From: Siccirubricoccus phaeus
Lineage (GTDB): Bacteria; Pseudomonadota; Alphaproteobacteria; Acetobacterales; Acetobacteraceae
DNA length: 64,000 nt
Direction of reading: 5' to 3'
NCBI RefSeq assembly: GCF_008360935.1
Contig: NZ_SRXO01000003.1
Coordinates: forward strand, 372,001-436,000
This document shows, one piece after another, positions 1 to 8,960 of this stretch. The position numbers and the translations under genes are program-made. The notes beneath the pieces are model-generated. The model saw only the letters and a program-made list of their open reading frames with translations, made no database searches and was not told where the DNA came from. Every line of letters begins with the position of its first letter. Positions within the stretch are counted from its first letter, which is position 1.

Positions 1-436
1 GCGCGCAGGCCCTGCCGGTCAGCTCCGTGGTGCCGGGCGCGGTGGCGATCGCGATGCGCCGCTTCTCCTGGGCCAGCGGCTGGACCGCCAGCGCCACGGC
101 GGAATTGCCGATGCCGAAGATGGCGTCCACCTTCTCCTGGTCGTACCAGCGCCGGGCGATGCCGAGCCCGACATCGGCCCGGTTCTGCAGGTCGCCATGG
201 ATCAGCTCGATCGGCGCGCCGAGCACGCGGCCGCCGAAATCCTCGATCGCCATGCGCGCCGAGACGACATCGCCCATGCCCTGCTGGTCGGCGAAGACGC
301 CGGACATGTCGTCCAGCACGCCGAGCTTCACCACGCCGTCCGACACCGCGCCCTGCGCCCGCAGCGCCGGCGCGCCCAGCGCCGCCAGCCCGCCGGCCGC
401 CAGCGCCGCGCGCCTCGTGACATGCCTCATGGTCAT
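1..436 (-). CDS. branched-chain amino acid ABC transporter substrate-binding protein (LivK type), 3' end outside window
   Basis: Periplasmic binding protein of the Peripla_BP_6 family, cut by the window edge after about 145 residues. The N-terminus has a signal sequence (TRRAALAAGGLAALGAPALRAQ) followed by the family opening VKLGVLDDMSGVFADQQG. Start 436 is chosen because AGGAGG lies 8 nt upstream; an in-frame ATG at 430 is the alternative. It is the third gene of a leftward operon behind a CoA-transferase and a CoA ligase, 37 nt after the ligase stop, so it may import the acid that the two upstream enzymes activate. That substrate link is inferred from context only. Confidence 0.85.
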   Translation of the reverse strand, partial: MTMRHVTRRAALAAGGLAALGAPALRAQGAVSDGVVKLGVLDDMSGVFADQQGMGDVVSARMAIEDFGGRVLGAPIELIHGDLQNRADVGLGIARRWYDQEKVDAIFGIGNSAVALAVQPLAQEKRRIAIATAPGTTELTGRACA

Positions 437-473
437 GGTCGCTCCCTCCTTCGTTCCGCCGCCGCGCGGCGGT

Positions 474-2090
474 TCATGCTTCGCCCGCGCCGGCGCGGCG
501 CACCGGCTCGGGCCGCAGCGTGCCGGCCCTGGCCATCGCCGCCAGTTCCCGCTTCAGCACCTTGCCGCTCGCGGTCAGGGGAAAGGCGTCGACCCGCAGG
601 AACCATTCCGGCATGTCATAGCGCGACAGCCCCTCGGCGGCGAGATGCGCGAGCAGCGCCTCGGCCCCGATCTCGCCGATGACGGCGAGGCAGACGCGCT
701 CGCCCAGCCGCTCGTCGGGCACCGGGAAGGCGGCGGCGCGCGCCACCGCCGGGTGGCGCAGCGCCAGCGCCTCGATGCGCGCGGGATGGATGTTGTGCCC
801 GCCGCGGATGATGAGGTCCTTGCTGCGCCCGACCACGCGCAGGTTGCCGCGCGCGTCGATCATGCCGAGATCGCCCGAGAGGAACCAGCCCTCGCGGTTG
901 AAGCTCGCCTCGGTCGCCGCCTGGTTGCCGAAATAGCCGAGCATCAGCGCCGCGCCGCGGCCGCCGATCTCGCCGATCTCGCCAGGTGCCGCGGGGCGGT
1001 CCGGATCGGCCGGGTCGAACAGGCGGATCGTGTAGGCGCGGCCGCCGCGCCCGCAGGTCTCGACGATCACCTCGGTCGGGTCGTCGGGGTGGGTGTACTG
1101 GTGCGAGGAGTTCTCGGTCATGCCATAGACGTTCTGCGGCCGCACGCCGAGCCGCACGAAGGCCTCGGCCACCGCCGGCGGGATCGGCGCCCCGGCCATG
1201 TAGAAGCAGCGCACCGCGCCGAGCGCATCGAGGCCGCGTTCGCCCGCCGCCGCCAGCACGTCCATCGCATGGGTCGGCACGCCGAGCACATAGGTCGCGC
1301 GGTTGCCGAGGATCCAGTCGAGCCGCCCGGTGCCCGCCGGCGGGTCGTCGGTGACCAGCAGCGCGCCGGCGACCAGCCATTGCGCCACCGCCACCCAGGC
1401 GATGTGGTGCGACAGCGGCGACAGGGTGAGGATGACGCTGTCCGGCCCATGCCCCCAGTCCCGCACCAGGTCGCGGGCATTGGCGAGCAGCGTGTTGTCC
1501 GAATGCATGACGCATTTCGGCGTGCCGGTGGTGCCGGAGGTGAAGGCGAGATAGGCGACCTTGTCGGGGTCGGCCACCGCCGGGCCCGGCGCGGCGCCGG
1601 GGCCGGGGAAGCCGGCGGGCGTCAGCACCGCGGCCAGCCCGGGCAGGGCGCCGAAGCGCGCCACCGGGTCGGCCAGCCGGTCGGCGCCCCAGCCCGGCTC
1701 GCTCAGCAGGGCGCGGGCGGAGAGCGCGGCGAGCAGCGGCGGGATCTCATCGGCCGTGTAGGTGCGGTGCAGCGAGGGGTTGCAGGCGATGCCCTGCCGC
1801 GCGCAGGCGAGGAACAGCACCAGCGTCTCCAGCCGGTTGCCGGCCCAGATCGCCACCCGTTCCCCCGCGCCGATGCGGAGCGCCCCGTCCAGATGCGCCG
1901 CCACCCCGTCCACCCAGTCGCGCAGCGCGCGCCAGCCCAGGGTGCGCGTGCCGTCGCGCGCCGCGGGGGCCTCGGGCCGCGCCTCGGCATGGGCGGCGAG
2001 CAGGCCGTAGAGCGTCTCCCGCCGCCACAGCCCGGCCTCGTAATGCGCCCGCGCGGCAGCCGGATGATGCAGGGTGAGGAAGGGCCGCAT
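474..2090 (-). CDS. acyl-CoA synthetase (AMP-binding enzyme)
   Basis: ATP-dependent carboxylic acid:CoA ligase of the ANL superfamily, 538 residues, a normal length. The P-loop-like motif LAFTSGTTGTPKCVMHS is at about 181-197, the GWFLSGDLG and GRSKDLIIRGGHNIHP hinge motifs at about 398-430, and the catalytic-lysine motif PLTASGKVLKREL near the C-terminus. The family includes cyclohexanecarboxylate- and fatty-acid-CoA ligases; the substrate cannot be read from the sequence. It starts 3 nt after the stop of the CoA-transferase gene, so the two are one operon and probably translationally coupled, under the sigma-54 promoter at 3455-3471. Confidence 0.9.
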   Translation of the reverse strand: MRPFLTLHHPAAARAHYEAGLWRRETLYGLLAAHAEARPEAPAARDGTRTLGWRALRDWVDGVAAHLDGALRIGAGERVAIWAGNRLETLVLFLACARQGIACNPSLHRTYTADEIPPLLAALSARALLSEPGWGADRLADPVARFGALPGLAAVLTPAGFPGPGAAPGPAVADPDKVAYLAFTSGTTGTPKCVMHSDNTLLANARDLVRDWGHGPDSVILTLSPLSHHIAWVAVAQWLVAGALLVTDDPPAGTGRLDWILGNRATYVLGVPTHAMDVLAAAGERGLDALGAVRCFYMAGAPIPPAVAEAFVRLGVRPQNVYGMTENSSHQYTHPDDPTEVIVETCGRGGRAYTIRLFDPADPDRPAAPGEIGEIGGRGAALMLGYFGNQAATEASFNREGWFLSGDLGMIDARGNLRVVGRSKDLIIRGGHNIHPARIEALALRHPAVARAAAFPVPDERLGERVCLAVIGEIGAEALLAHLAAEGLSRYDMPEWFLRVDAFPLTASGKVLKRELAAMARAGTLRPEPVRRAGAGEA

Positions 2091-2093
2091 CGG

Positions 2094-3365
2094 CTACAGC
2101 GCCCCTTCCGCCTTCAGCGCCGCGACCCGCGCCGCGTCGAGGCCGAGCCATTCCCCGAGCACCGCCGCGGTGTCGGCGCCAAGGCGCGGCGGCGGCAGCC
2201 GCGGCCGGTTCGCCGCGCCGTCGAGCAGGATGCCGGTGCCGACCTGCGGCATCGCCGTGCCCTGCGCCTCGACCTGGTAGAACAGGCCGCGCGCGATCAG
2301 CGCCGGGTCGGCCACCACCTGGTCCACCCGGTTGATCGGCCCCGCCGGCACCCGCGCGGCGGCGAAGGCGGCAAGCCATTCGGCGCGCGGGCGGCCGCGC
2401 AGGATGTCCTGGATGTCGGCGACGATCGCGGCGCGATGGGCGCGGCGCAGCGCGTTGCTGCCATGGCTCGGATCCCGCCCGCGCTCCGGCCGGCCCACCG
2501 CCTCCCAGAAGCGGCGCCAGATGCCGTCATTGCCGAGGCCGAGGGTGATCGGCTCGTCCGCCGTCTCGAAGGCCTGGTAGATGGCGATGACGCTGTCCCG
2601 CCCGCCCGAGCGGCGCGGCACCTCCCCCGACCCCAGAAAGGGGACGATGCGGCAGGTGAGGAAGCGGGTCATGCTGTCGGTCAGCGCGATGTCGATGCTG
2701 CGCCCGCGCCCGGTGCGCGCGCGCGCGAACAGCGCCGCCATCGCCGCCATGGCGGCGTCCTGGCCGGCCAGCATGTCGGCCGCCGGCGCGCCCACCTTCT
2801 GCGGCTCGCTCTCGGGCGTGCCGGTCAGGTCCATGACGCCGGAATAGCCCTCGGCGATCAGGTCGTAGCCGGCATGGTCGGCGCGTTCCCCGGTCAGGCC
2901 GAAGCCGGTGATCGAGACATGGATCAGCTCCGGCCGCGCCGCGCGCAGCTGCTCGGGCGCAAGGCCGAGCTTGGCGAGGCTGCGCGCCGGCTGGTTGACC
3001 AGCAGCACGTCGGCCTGCCCGATCAGGCCGCGCAGCACCTCCGCCCCGGCGGCGGAGGTGATGTCGAGGGTGACGCTGCGCTTGTTGCGGTTGACGGCGA
3101 CGAACCACAGCGATTCGCCGTCGAGGAAGGGCGGGCCCCAGGCGCGCGCGTCGTCGCCGGCGCCGGGCCGCTCCACCTTCACCACCTCGGCGCCGAGGTC
3201 GCCGAGCAGCATCCCCGCATAAGGCCCGGCGATCGAGGTGGTGAGGTCGAGCACCCGCACCCCGTCGAGCAGGTCGAAGGCGCCCGCCCCGGCGGCGAGC
3301 AGCGGCAGCGCGGCGCCGGGCGGGACGTCGTGTCCGGGGGTGGCGACCTTGTCGGCCTGGTCCAT
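2094..3365 (-). CDS. CaiB/BaiF family (class III) CoA-transferase
   Basis: Cytosolic CoA-transferase, 423 residues, usual for the family. The opening reads LLDGVRVLDLTTSIAGPYAG, then LGDLGAEVVKVERPGAGDDAR and NRNKRSVTLD, all hallmark CaiB/BaiF blocks. The segment YDLIAEGYSGVMDLTG covers the region near the active-site aspartate. Start 3365 (MDQADK) is chosen over upstream in-frame codons because GAGGAGG precedes it by 8 nt and the longer version would run through an 8-nt tandem repeat and the promoter. First gene of the operon with the CoA ligase and binding protein; it likely moves CoA between an acyl-CoA and the ligase substrate (inference). Confidence 0.9.
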   Translation of the reverse strand: MDQADKVATPGHDVPPGAALPLLAAGAGAFDLLDGVRVLDLTTSIAGPYAGMLLGDLGAEVVKVERPGAGDDARAWGPPFLDGESLWFVAVNRNKRSVTLDITSAAGAEVLRGLIGQADVLLVNQPARSLAKLGLAPEQLRAARPELIHVSITGFGLTGERADHAGYDLIAEGYSGVMDLTGTPESEPQKVGAPAADMLAGQDAAMAAMAALFARARTGRGRSIDIALTDSMTRFLTCRIVPFLGSGEVPRRSGGRDSVIAIYQAFETADEPITLGLGNDGIWRRFWEAVGRPERGRDPSHGSNALRRAHRAAIVADIQDILRGRPRAEWLAAFAAARVPAGPINRVDQVVADPALIARGLFYQVEAQGTAMPQVGTGILLDGAANRPRLPPPRLGADTAAVLGEWLGLDAARVAALKAEGAL

Positions 3366-3382
3366 TGGGCGATCCTCCTCAT

Positions 3383-3414
3383 GCCGCGACGCCGCGACGC
3401 CGCGACGCCGCGGC
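3383..3414. repeat. four-copy 8-nt tandem repeat in a leader
   Basis: GCCGCGAC occurs three times perfectly, followed by GCCGCGGC. It lies in the untranslated leader between the sigma-54 start site (about 3445) and the Shine-Dalgarno of the CoA-transferase gene. It could vary in length by slippage; no function can be assigned. Confidence 0.6.
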
Positions 3415-3454
3415 GGCCGGCGCCGCGCCGGCGGGCCGCGCCGGGCGCCCGGGG

Positions 3455-3471
3455 TTGCATCCGACGTGCCA
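3455..3471 (-). promoter_or_regulatory. sigma-54 (-24/-12) promoter of the CoA-transferase operon
   Basis: On the minus strand the sequence reads TGGCACG, N4, ATGCAA. The invariant GG and GC are exactly 10 nt apart as sigma-54 requires. The predicted start is near 3445, giving an 80-nt leader to the ATG at 3365. The divergent neighbour is a sigma-54 activator, which strongly supports the call. Confidence 0.85.
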
Positions 3472-3543
3472 GCGCCGCGGCCCGGCGGAGGCCCGCCATC
3501 GCGCCGCCGCCCCGGCCCTTGGCGCGGACAGTTGCGCCGGCCT

Positions 3544-3564
3544 AGTGTCCATGGCAAGGACACT
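3544..3564. promoter_or_regulatory. candidate upstream activator site (inverted repeat)
   Basis: AGTGTCC-N7-GGACACT, a perfect 7-bp inverted repeat, is centred about 109 bp upstream of the predicted sigma-54 start site, the usual distance for enhancer-binding proteins. It is also just upstream of the activator gene's ATG at 3584, so it could serve autoregulation. That the neighbouring regulator binds it is an inference. Confidence 0.6.
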
Positions 3565-3583
3565 CATGCGGGGAAGAAACGCC

Positions 3584-5221
3584 ATGCCGCGAACGCAGCC
3601 GGTCGCGTCGCCGGGATGCGGCGCCGCCATCGTCGAGCATGGCGGAAGGATCGCCGCCCATGGCCTCGCGCGCTCGCGCGAGGTGGCGGCCTGCCTCGCC
3701 GACCCGGCATGGATGGCGGCGCTGCGCGGGCGCCGGCTCGCCACCCTGGCCACCCCGCGCGGCCGCTTCCTGGTGCTGCTGATGCCGCTGGACGGGGCCG
3801 ACCTGGTCGTGTTCAGCGAAGCGCCGGGCGATGCGGTGCTGGAGTTCGTCGCCGCGGTGGATTTCGCCTGGGACATCATCGAGCACGTCGTCACCGACCC
3901 CTTCGACGCCATGACCGTGGTGGATGACCGGGCGCGGGTCGCCTACATCTCGCCGGTGCATGAGGCGTTCTTCGGCCTCGACCGCGGCGGCGGCATCGGC
4001 CGCCCGGTGCGCGAGGTGATCGAGAACACCCGGCTCGACCGCGTGCTCGCCACCGGCAAGCCGGAAATCGGCGAGATCCAGCGCATGCGCGGGGCCGAGC
4101 GGGTGGTCTCGCGCATCCCCATCGCGCGCGAGGGCCGCGTGGTCGGCGCCATCGGGCGGGTGATGTTCAAGGGGCCGCAGCAGGTCGAGGCGCTGGCCCG
4201 CCACGTCAACGCGCTGCAGCGCGAGGTGGATTTCTACCGCCGCGAGGCGGCGGCGCTGCGCGGCGACGCGGTCGGCAGCCTCGACGACATCGTCGGCGAG
4301 AGCGCGGCGATCCGCCGGCTCAAGCGCGACATCGTCAAGCTCGCCCCGCTCGACGTGCCGGTGCTGATCCATGGCGAGAGCGGCACCGGCAAGGAACTGG
4401 TGGCGCGCGCCCTGCATGCGCTGAGCCCGCGCTGCGCCGCCGCGCTGGTGGCGGTCAACGGCGCCGCGCTGCCGGCCAGCCTGGTCGAGAGCGAACTGTT
4501 CGGCTACGCGCCCGGCGCCTTCACCGGGGCCGACCGCAAGGGGCGCAAGGGCCGCTTCGAGCAGGCCGCCGGCGGCACCATCCTGCTCGACGAGATCGGC
4601 GAGATGCCGCCCGAGACCCAGGCCAAGCTGCTGCGCGTGCTGCAGGAAAGGACGGTCGAGCGGGTCGGCGGGGAGGCGCCGCTGCCGGTGGATTTCCGCC
4701 TGGTCTCGGCCACCCATTGCGACCTCAAGCGCATGGTGGCGGAAGGGCGCTTCCGGCTCGACCTGTTCTACCGCATCAGCCCGGTGGTGATCGAGGTGCC
4801 GGGCCTTGCCGAGCGGCGCGAGGACATCCCCCTGCTCGCCCGCCACTTCCTGCATGAGCTGGCGCAGCGCCACCGCCGGCCCGAGCCCGAGCTCGACCCG
4901 GCGGCGGAGGCGCTGCTGCGCCAGGCCGACTGGCCCGGCAATGTCCGCGAGCTGCGCCACGCGGTCGAGCGCGCGCTGATCTTCGCCGAGGGCGAGCGCC
5001 TGACCCCCGCCGCCTTCCCGGATGTCGCCGTCGGCCTGCCGCGCCCGCCCACGGCGGCGGAACCGCGGGGCGCGCGGCTGGCGGACAGCATGGCCGCGCT
5101 CGAGGGCGCGAAGATCCGCGAGGCGATGCAGCGCAACCGCGGCAACAAGAAGCGCGTCGCGGCGGAACTCGGCATCTCGCGGACCTATCTCTACAAGCGG
5201 CTCGCCGAGATCGATGCGTGA
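3584..5221 (+). CDS. sigma-54-dependent Fis-family transcriptional activator with PAS domain
   Basis: Enhancer-binding protein, 545 residues. An uncharacterised N-terminal region (about 1-95) is followed by a PAS-like sensor (about 96-190, around DPFDAMTVVDDRARVAYIS). The AAA+ domain holds Walker A GESGTGKE, the sigma-54 contact loop GAFTGA (here GYAPGAFTGADRKG) and Walker B GGTILLDEIGEMP. The C-terminal Fis-type helix-turn-helix is GNKKRVAAELGISRTYLYKRL. Earlier in-frame ATGs at 3551 and 3566 exist; 3551 lies inside the candidate binding palindrome, so 3584 is preferred, though AAGGA before 3566 keeps that start possible. It is divergent from, and probably controls, the CoA-transferase operon, perhaps sensing its substrate through the PAS region. 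Confidence 0.9.
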   Translation: MPRTQPVASPGCGAAIVEHGGRIAAHGLARSREVAACLADPAWMAALRGRRLATLATPRGRFLVLLMPLDGADLVVFSEAPGDAVLEFVAAVDFAWDIIEHVVTDPFDAMTVVDDRARVAYISPVHEAFFGLDRGGGIGRPVREVIENTRLDRVLATGKPEIGEIQRMRGAERVVSRIPIAREGRVVGAIGRVMFKGPQQVEALARHVNALQREVDFYRREAAALRGDAVGSLDDIVGESAAIRRLKRDIVKLAPLDVPVLIHGESGTGKELVARALHALSPRCAAALVAVNGAALPASLVESELFGYAPGAFTGADRKGRKGRFEQAAGGTILLDEIGEMPPETQAKLLRVLQERTVERVGGEAPLPVDFRLVSATHCDLKRMVAEGRFRLDLFYRISPVVIEVPGLAERREDIPLLARHFLHELAQRHRRPEPELDPAAEALLRQADWPGNVRELRHAVERALIFAEGERLTPAAFPDVAVGLPRPPTAAEPRGARLADSMAALEGAKIREAMQRNRGNKKRVAAELGISRTYLYKRLAEIDA

Positions 5222-5405
5222 GGCCGGGCGGCGGCCAGATCGATGGCGGCGGTGTTGGGCCACGCCAGCCGCGGTGGAGCCGCGCGGTCATGCCGCAAGG
5301 AACTGCTGCCGGAGGCGGGCAGGAAGGGTCGAACCCGGCGCCTTCCTGTACCGCACCCGGTTCTCTGGACAATGGGTCGCCTTATCCGGCGTGACTGAAG
5401 GCCTC

Positions 5406-6280
5406 CTAATTCCAGGCGGCACGCGTGGCGTCTGGGCTGTCCTGGCGGTTCTTCTCGATCAGCCACTCCGCGTCGTAGCGGGCGACGAAGGCGTGGCTCG
5501 GCGCCATGACTCTGAACCTGATCTGCTTCGCGAAGGCGTCCGACATGAAGTTGCTGCCGTGGGCACGGCGGAGCGCGAAGCCGCGGGCGGCGCCGGAACC
5601 GAGCCGGCCGAACCACTGGCGCGCCGCTATGCCGACCGCCGGGACGGCCTCGTAGCGGGTGCCGCGTTTGGCCACATGCCAGCCGGGCAGTTCGGCGTCC
5701 GGTGCTCAGCGACGCCGAACAGCCAGACCTTGCCGTCGGCGACCATGGCGGTCTGGCTCGCGGCGGTCGCCCATATTGCGACCAGCGCCGTGGTGACGAT
5801 GCAGCGCTCATGCGTGGCAGTATCGGCCATCGCCGGTCCAGGGTGAACGCGGGAGGTCGGCGCGCATGGCCGCACCGCGTCCGACCGGGCGGGCCTCGGG
5901 CTGCGGCAACCGTGCGGTCGGCCGCTGGCAGGGGGCGGCGTAGAGCGAGGAGCGTGCCGCCTCCCAGACCCGACAGAACAGCGCGAGGCCGTAGCGCCGG
6001 CCGGCCGCTGGCGAGTTGCTTCGCCCATCACCGCGACCGCCCGCGGCGCAGAGGGCCGCGGTGCTCGATCCTGGCGTGCAGCAGCTCGACCGTCGTGCTC
6101 AGCTCGCCGATGCGCTGCAGGGCGGCGGCGGGTTGGCCGTCGGCCGGATCAGCCTCGCCGCGCAGCAGCCGCAGCACGACCTCCCGCTTGCGACCAACGC
6201 CCGGACGCGGGCCGAAAACGAGCGGGTCTGACCGCGGTGCGCCCTGCCGCGGCGGGGCAACCTGGCCTGTGGATAGCGCG
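5406..6280 (-). mobile_element. decayed IS3-family insertion sequence (orfA/orfB relic)
   Basis: Transposase pieces can be read across frames. An orfA remnant ending at 6028 holds KREVVLRLLRGE and RIGELSTTVELLHARIEHR. An orfB N-terminus reads RYGLALFCRVWEAARSSLYA and AAMRADLPRSPWTGDG. The core DGKVWLFGVAEH shifts frame into PGWHVAKRGTRYEA and LRRAHGSNFMSD, and the end RYDAEWLIEKN is joined after an internal deletion. The first catalytic aspartate is lost: the usual WATDAT is WATAAS. No clear terminal inverted repeats were found. The element is dead. It sits where the Trb transfer genes would normally follow the CopG-type gene of this kind of conjugative element. Confidence 0.8.
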
Positions 6281-6358
6281 GACGTCCTGCGCCCGCCCTC
6301 GCCACTGCAAGCCCTGCAGCCGCTTTATCATGTTCAATCTGGTTCATGACGGACGTCA

Positions 6359-6823
6359 TCATGCCGGTCTCTGGCCGGAAAGAGGGCCGTTCAAGGAAAC
6401 CGGGTTCAGCTCTCTATCAGGCGTGGCCATGTCCGCCGCTATGTCATCAGCGAGTGTGCGGCCTTTCTGCAGCCTTCGACCCAGCGCCTCAACGAATGCG
6501 TCGTAGCGCTCCTTACCTTTCACTCTTGCAGCAGCGGGCATTGTGTCGGGCAGCGGAGGTGCTGCAGTGAGCCAGTGCTTCACGAACAGCGCGAAAGCTT
6601 CGTTGCCGATAGTGACGTGGCGTTCCAGCCGCTCGTTGGCGCGCGACAGACGATCAAGTCGACGTGCCAGGGCCGCCTCGAGCCGCTCGGCGCCGTCCGG
6701 CGACAGGTAGCTCTCGAGCGCGACCTCGACAACGACGGCTTGGCTGACGCGTTTCCGTGCCGCATAGTCGGCGAGGCGGCGCATCAGATTGGGAGGGAGC
6801 CGGAAGGTCGCTTTGTTGCGCAT
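6359..6823 (-). CDS. ribbon-helix-helix (CopG-like) protein of a conjugative element
   Basis: 154 residues. The N-terminus MRNKATFRLPPNLMRRLADYAARKRVSQAVVVEVALESYL has the beta-strand plus two-helix layout of an RHH DNA-binding domain (split: TFRLPP strand, then helices to about residue 40). The rest is predicted helical. It starts 6 nt after the TraG stop and follows relaxase and traG, the standard order in this element family, where it precedes trbB. Here trbB and later genes are absent and an IS3 relic follows. Likely role: DNA binding or local regulation of transfer genes. Confidence 0.75.
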   Translation of the reverse strand: MRNKATFRLPPNLMRRLADYAARKRVSQAVVVEVALESYLSPDGAERLEAALARRLDRLSRANERLERHVTIGNEAFALFVKHWLTAAPPLPDTMPAAARVKGKERYDAFVEALGRRLQKGRTLADDIAADMATPDRELNPVSLNGPLSGQRPA

Positions 6824-6829
6824 GGCGGG

Positions 6830-8806
6830 TCAAAGGGCAATCCCGTCGCCGGGGTCGAGTGCTGCCTGACGCGCGACCCGGCGTGCACGCGCTGCGAGGG
6901 AACGCGTTCGCACGACATCGTCGTCCTGCTCGTCCTCCATGAAGTCGAACTCCTTCTCCGGCGGCGGCCCGGGCTCAGGAGCGACCTGATCGTGCTCAGG
7001 CAGGGTCGGCTCCCGGCGAATGCCGCCGTCGGCATTATCGCCCGCGCCGACGGCTGCTTGTGCTTCCTCACGCTTGACCGGCATAAGCGCGCTCCAGTCA
7101 TCTGCACGAGGTGCACACGGCGCAGCCGCCGCGGGATCTGGTGGCGCGACGACGCGGCCGCGAAGCTGCCGGTCCTCGTAGTAGCGCGCCTTCCGCGCGC
7201 GGATCGGCGGGCAGCCCGACACCAGCACGATTTCGTCTTTTGGCGGCAGCTGCATCACTTCGCCCGGCGTCAGCAGCGGCCGCGCTGTCTCCTGCCTGCT
7301 GACCATGAGGTGGCCGAGCCATGGCGAGAGGCGGTGCCCCGCGTAGTTCCGGCTATCGCGGAGCTCCGTCGCCGTACCGAGCGCATCGGAGACGCGCTTG
7401 GCCGTGCGCTCGTCATTCGTCGCGAAGGCTACGCGGACATGGCAGTTGTCGAGGATCGCGTTGTTCGGCCCGTAGGCGCGCTCGATCTGGTTCAGCGACT
7501 GAGCGATGAGAAAGGACCGGATGCCGTAGCCCGCCATGAAGGCGAGCTGGCTCTCGAAGAAGTCGAGGCGCCCGAGGGCGGGGAACTCATCGAGCATCAG
7601 CAGCAGCCGATGACGCCGTCGCTCGTTCTCCAGCGCCTCGGTCAGGCGGCGGCCGATCTGGTTCAGCACGAGCCGCACCAGTGGCTTGGTCCGCACGATG
7701 TCGGAGGGGGGGACGACGAGGTAGAGCGTGACCGGTTCGCGCGCCTCGACCAGGTCGGCGATCCGCCAGTCGCACCGGCGGGTGACCTGCGCGACGACCG
7801 GATCGCGGTAGAGGCCAAGGAAGCTCATCGCGGTCGAGAGCACGCCCGATCGTTCGTTGTCCGACTTGTTGAGCAGCTCGCGCGCGGCGGAGGCGACGAC
7901 GGGGTGGGGCCGATCGCCGAGATGCGGCGTCGTCATCATCGCCGCCAGCGTGCGCTCAATCGGACGGCGCGGATCGGAGAGGAAGCCCGCCACGCCGGCG
8001 AGGGTCTTGTCCTGCTCGGCGTAGAGGACGTGCAGGATGGCGCCCACCAGCAGCGAGTGGCTGGTCTTCTCCCAGTGGTTCCGCCGCTCAAGCGCGCCCT
8101 CGGGGTCGACGAGGATGTCGGCGATGTTCTGCACGTCGCGGACCTCGCTGTCGCCGCGGCGAACCTCGAGCAGCGGGTTGTAGGCGGCGCTCGCCGGATT
8201 GGTGGGATCGAACAGCAGCACGCGGCCGAAGCGCGCCCGCCAACCGGCGGTGAGCTGCCAGTTCTCGCCCTTGATGTCGTGCACAATGGCCGAACCCGGC
8301 CAGGTCAGCAGCGTTGGCACCACGAGGCCCACGCCCTTGCCGGAGCGGGTCGGCGCGAAGCACAGCACGTGCTCCGGCCCATCATGGCGGAGGTAGCGCT
8401 GGGCGAACCAGCCGAGCACGAAGCCGTCGGGGGCGAGCAGCCCGGCGTCCCGGACTTCGCGCTCCGTCGCCCAGCGGGCCGACCCGTAGGTGGTCACGTC
8501 GCGCGCTTCACGGGCGCGCCACACCGACATGCCGATGGCGATGCCGATCGCCGCGAAACCCCCGGCAGCGGCAATGACAGCGCCCTCGTAGAAGATCCGC
8601 GGCGCATAGGCATCGTACCAGTACCACCACAGGAAGAAGGCGGGCGGAGGATAGACGGGCACGCCCCCCCACACATCCATCGGCTGACCGAGCTGCGCCT
8701 GATAGCCGAGGCGCCAGGCTACCCACTGAGTCGCGCCCCAGACCGCAGCCAGCACGATCAGGAAGACGACGAGGACCTGATCCCAGAGGATCTTCGTGGC
8801 AGTCAT
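6830..8806 (-). CDS. traG: conjugal transfer coupling protein TraG (type IV coupling ATPase)
   Basis: VirD4/TraG family ATPase, 658 residues, that links the relaxosome to the secretion channel at the inner membrane. Two N-terminal membrane helices are visible (VLVVFLIVLAAVWGATQWVA and GAVIAAAGGFAAIGIAIG). Walker A is APTRSGKGVGLVVPTLL, Walker B is LLLMLDEFPALGRLDF, with the conserved FLIAQSLNQIE segment after it. Start 8806 (MTATKILW) follows the family; a longer reading to 9019 overlaps the relaxase gene end and lacks support. The gene appears intact although its Trb channel partners are missing from the window. Confidence 0.9.
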   Translation of the reverse strand: MTATKILWDQVLVVFLIVLAAVWGATQWVAWRLGYQAQLGQPMDVWGGVPVYPPPAFFLWWYWYDAYAPRIFYEGAVIAAAGGFAAIGIAIGMSVWRAREARDVTTYGSARWATEREVRDAGLLAPDGFVLGWFAQRYLRHDGPEHVLCFAPTRSGKGVGLVVPTLLTWPGSAIVHDIKGENWQLTAGWRARFGRVLLFDPTNPASAAYNPLLEVRRGDSEVRDVQNIADILVDPEGALERRNHWEKTSHSLLVGAILHVLYAEQDKTLAGVAGFLSDPRRPIERTLAAMMTTPHLGDRPHPVVASAARELLNKSDNERSGVLSTAMSFLGLYRDPVVAQVTRRCDWRIADLVEAREPVTLYLVVPPSDIVRTKPLVRLVLNQIGRRLTEALENERRRHRLLLMLDEFPALGRLDFFESQLAFMAGYGIRSFLIAQSLNQIERAYGPNNAILDNCHVRVAFATNDERTAKRVSDALGTATELRDSRNYAGHRLSPWLGHLMVSRQETARPLLTPGEVMQLPPKDEIVLVSGCPPIRARKARYYEDRQLRGRVVAPPDPAAAAPCAPRADDWSALMPVKREEAQAAVGAGDNADGGIRREPTLPEHDQVAPEPGPPPEKEFDFMEDEQDDDVVRTRSLAARARRVARQAALDPGDGIAL

Positions 8807-8960
8807 GGGCGGGTGGGGAGCACAGCGACCATGCCGCGAGAGGTGCGCGATCGACGCGGTGACCTGCAAGCGGCCAGAGGTCGGCATCGTGCCGGCGGCG
8901 AGCGCGTCGCACGAAACGGCGGAGGGTGATGCCAGTCTAATGCGGCGGCGCGGCACGCGG

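Noticed and set aside
3519-3535. Plus-strand sigma-54-like sequence TTGGCGCGGACAGTTGC before the activator gene
   Set aside because: GG and GC are 11 nt apart, one too many; sigma-54 does not tolerate this spacing well.
27-3545. 1172-codon open frame on the plus strand
   Set aside because: Shadow of the CoA-transferase and CoA-ligase genes; low-complexity Arg/Ala/Gly composition and no homology.
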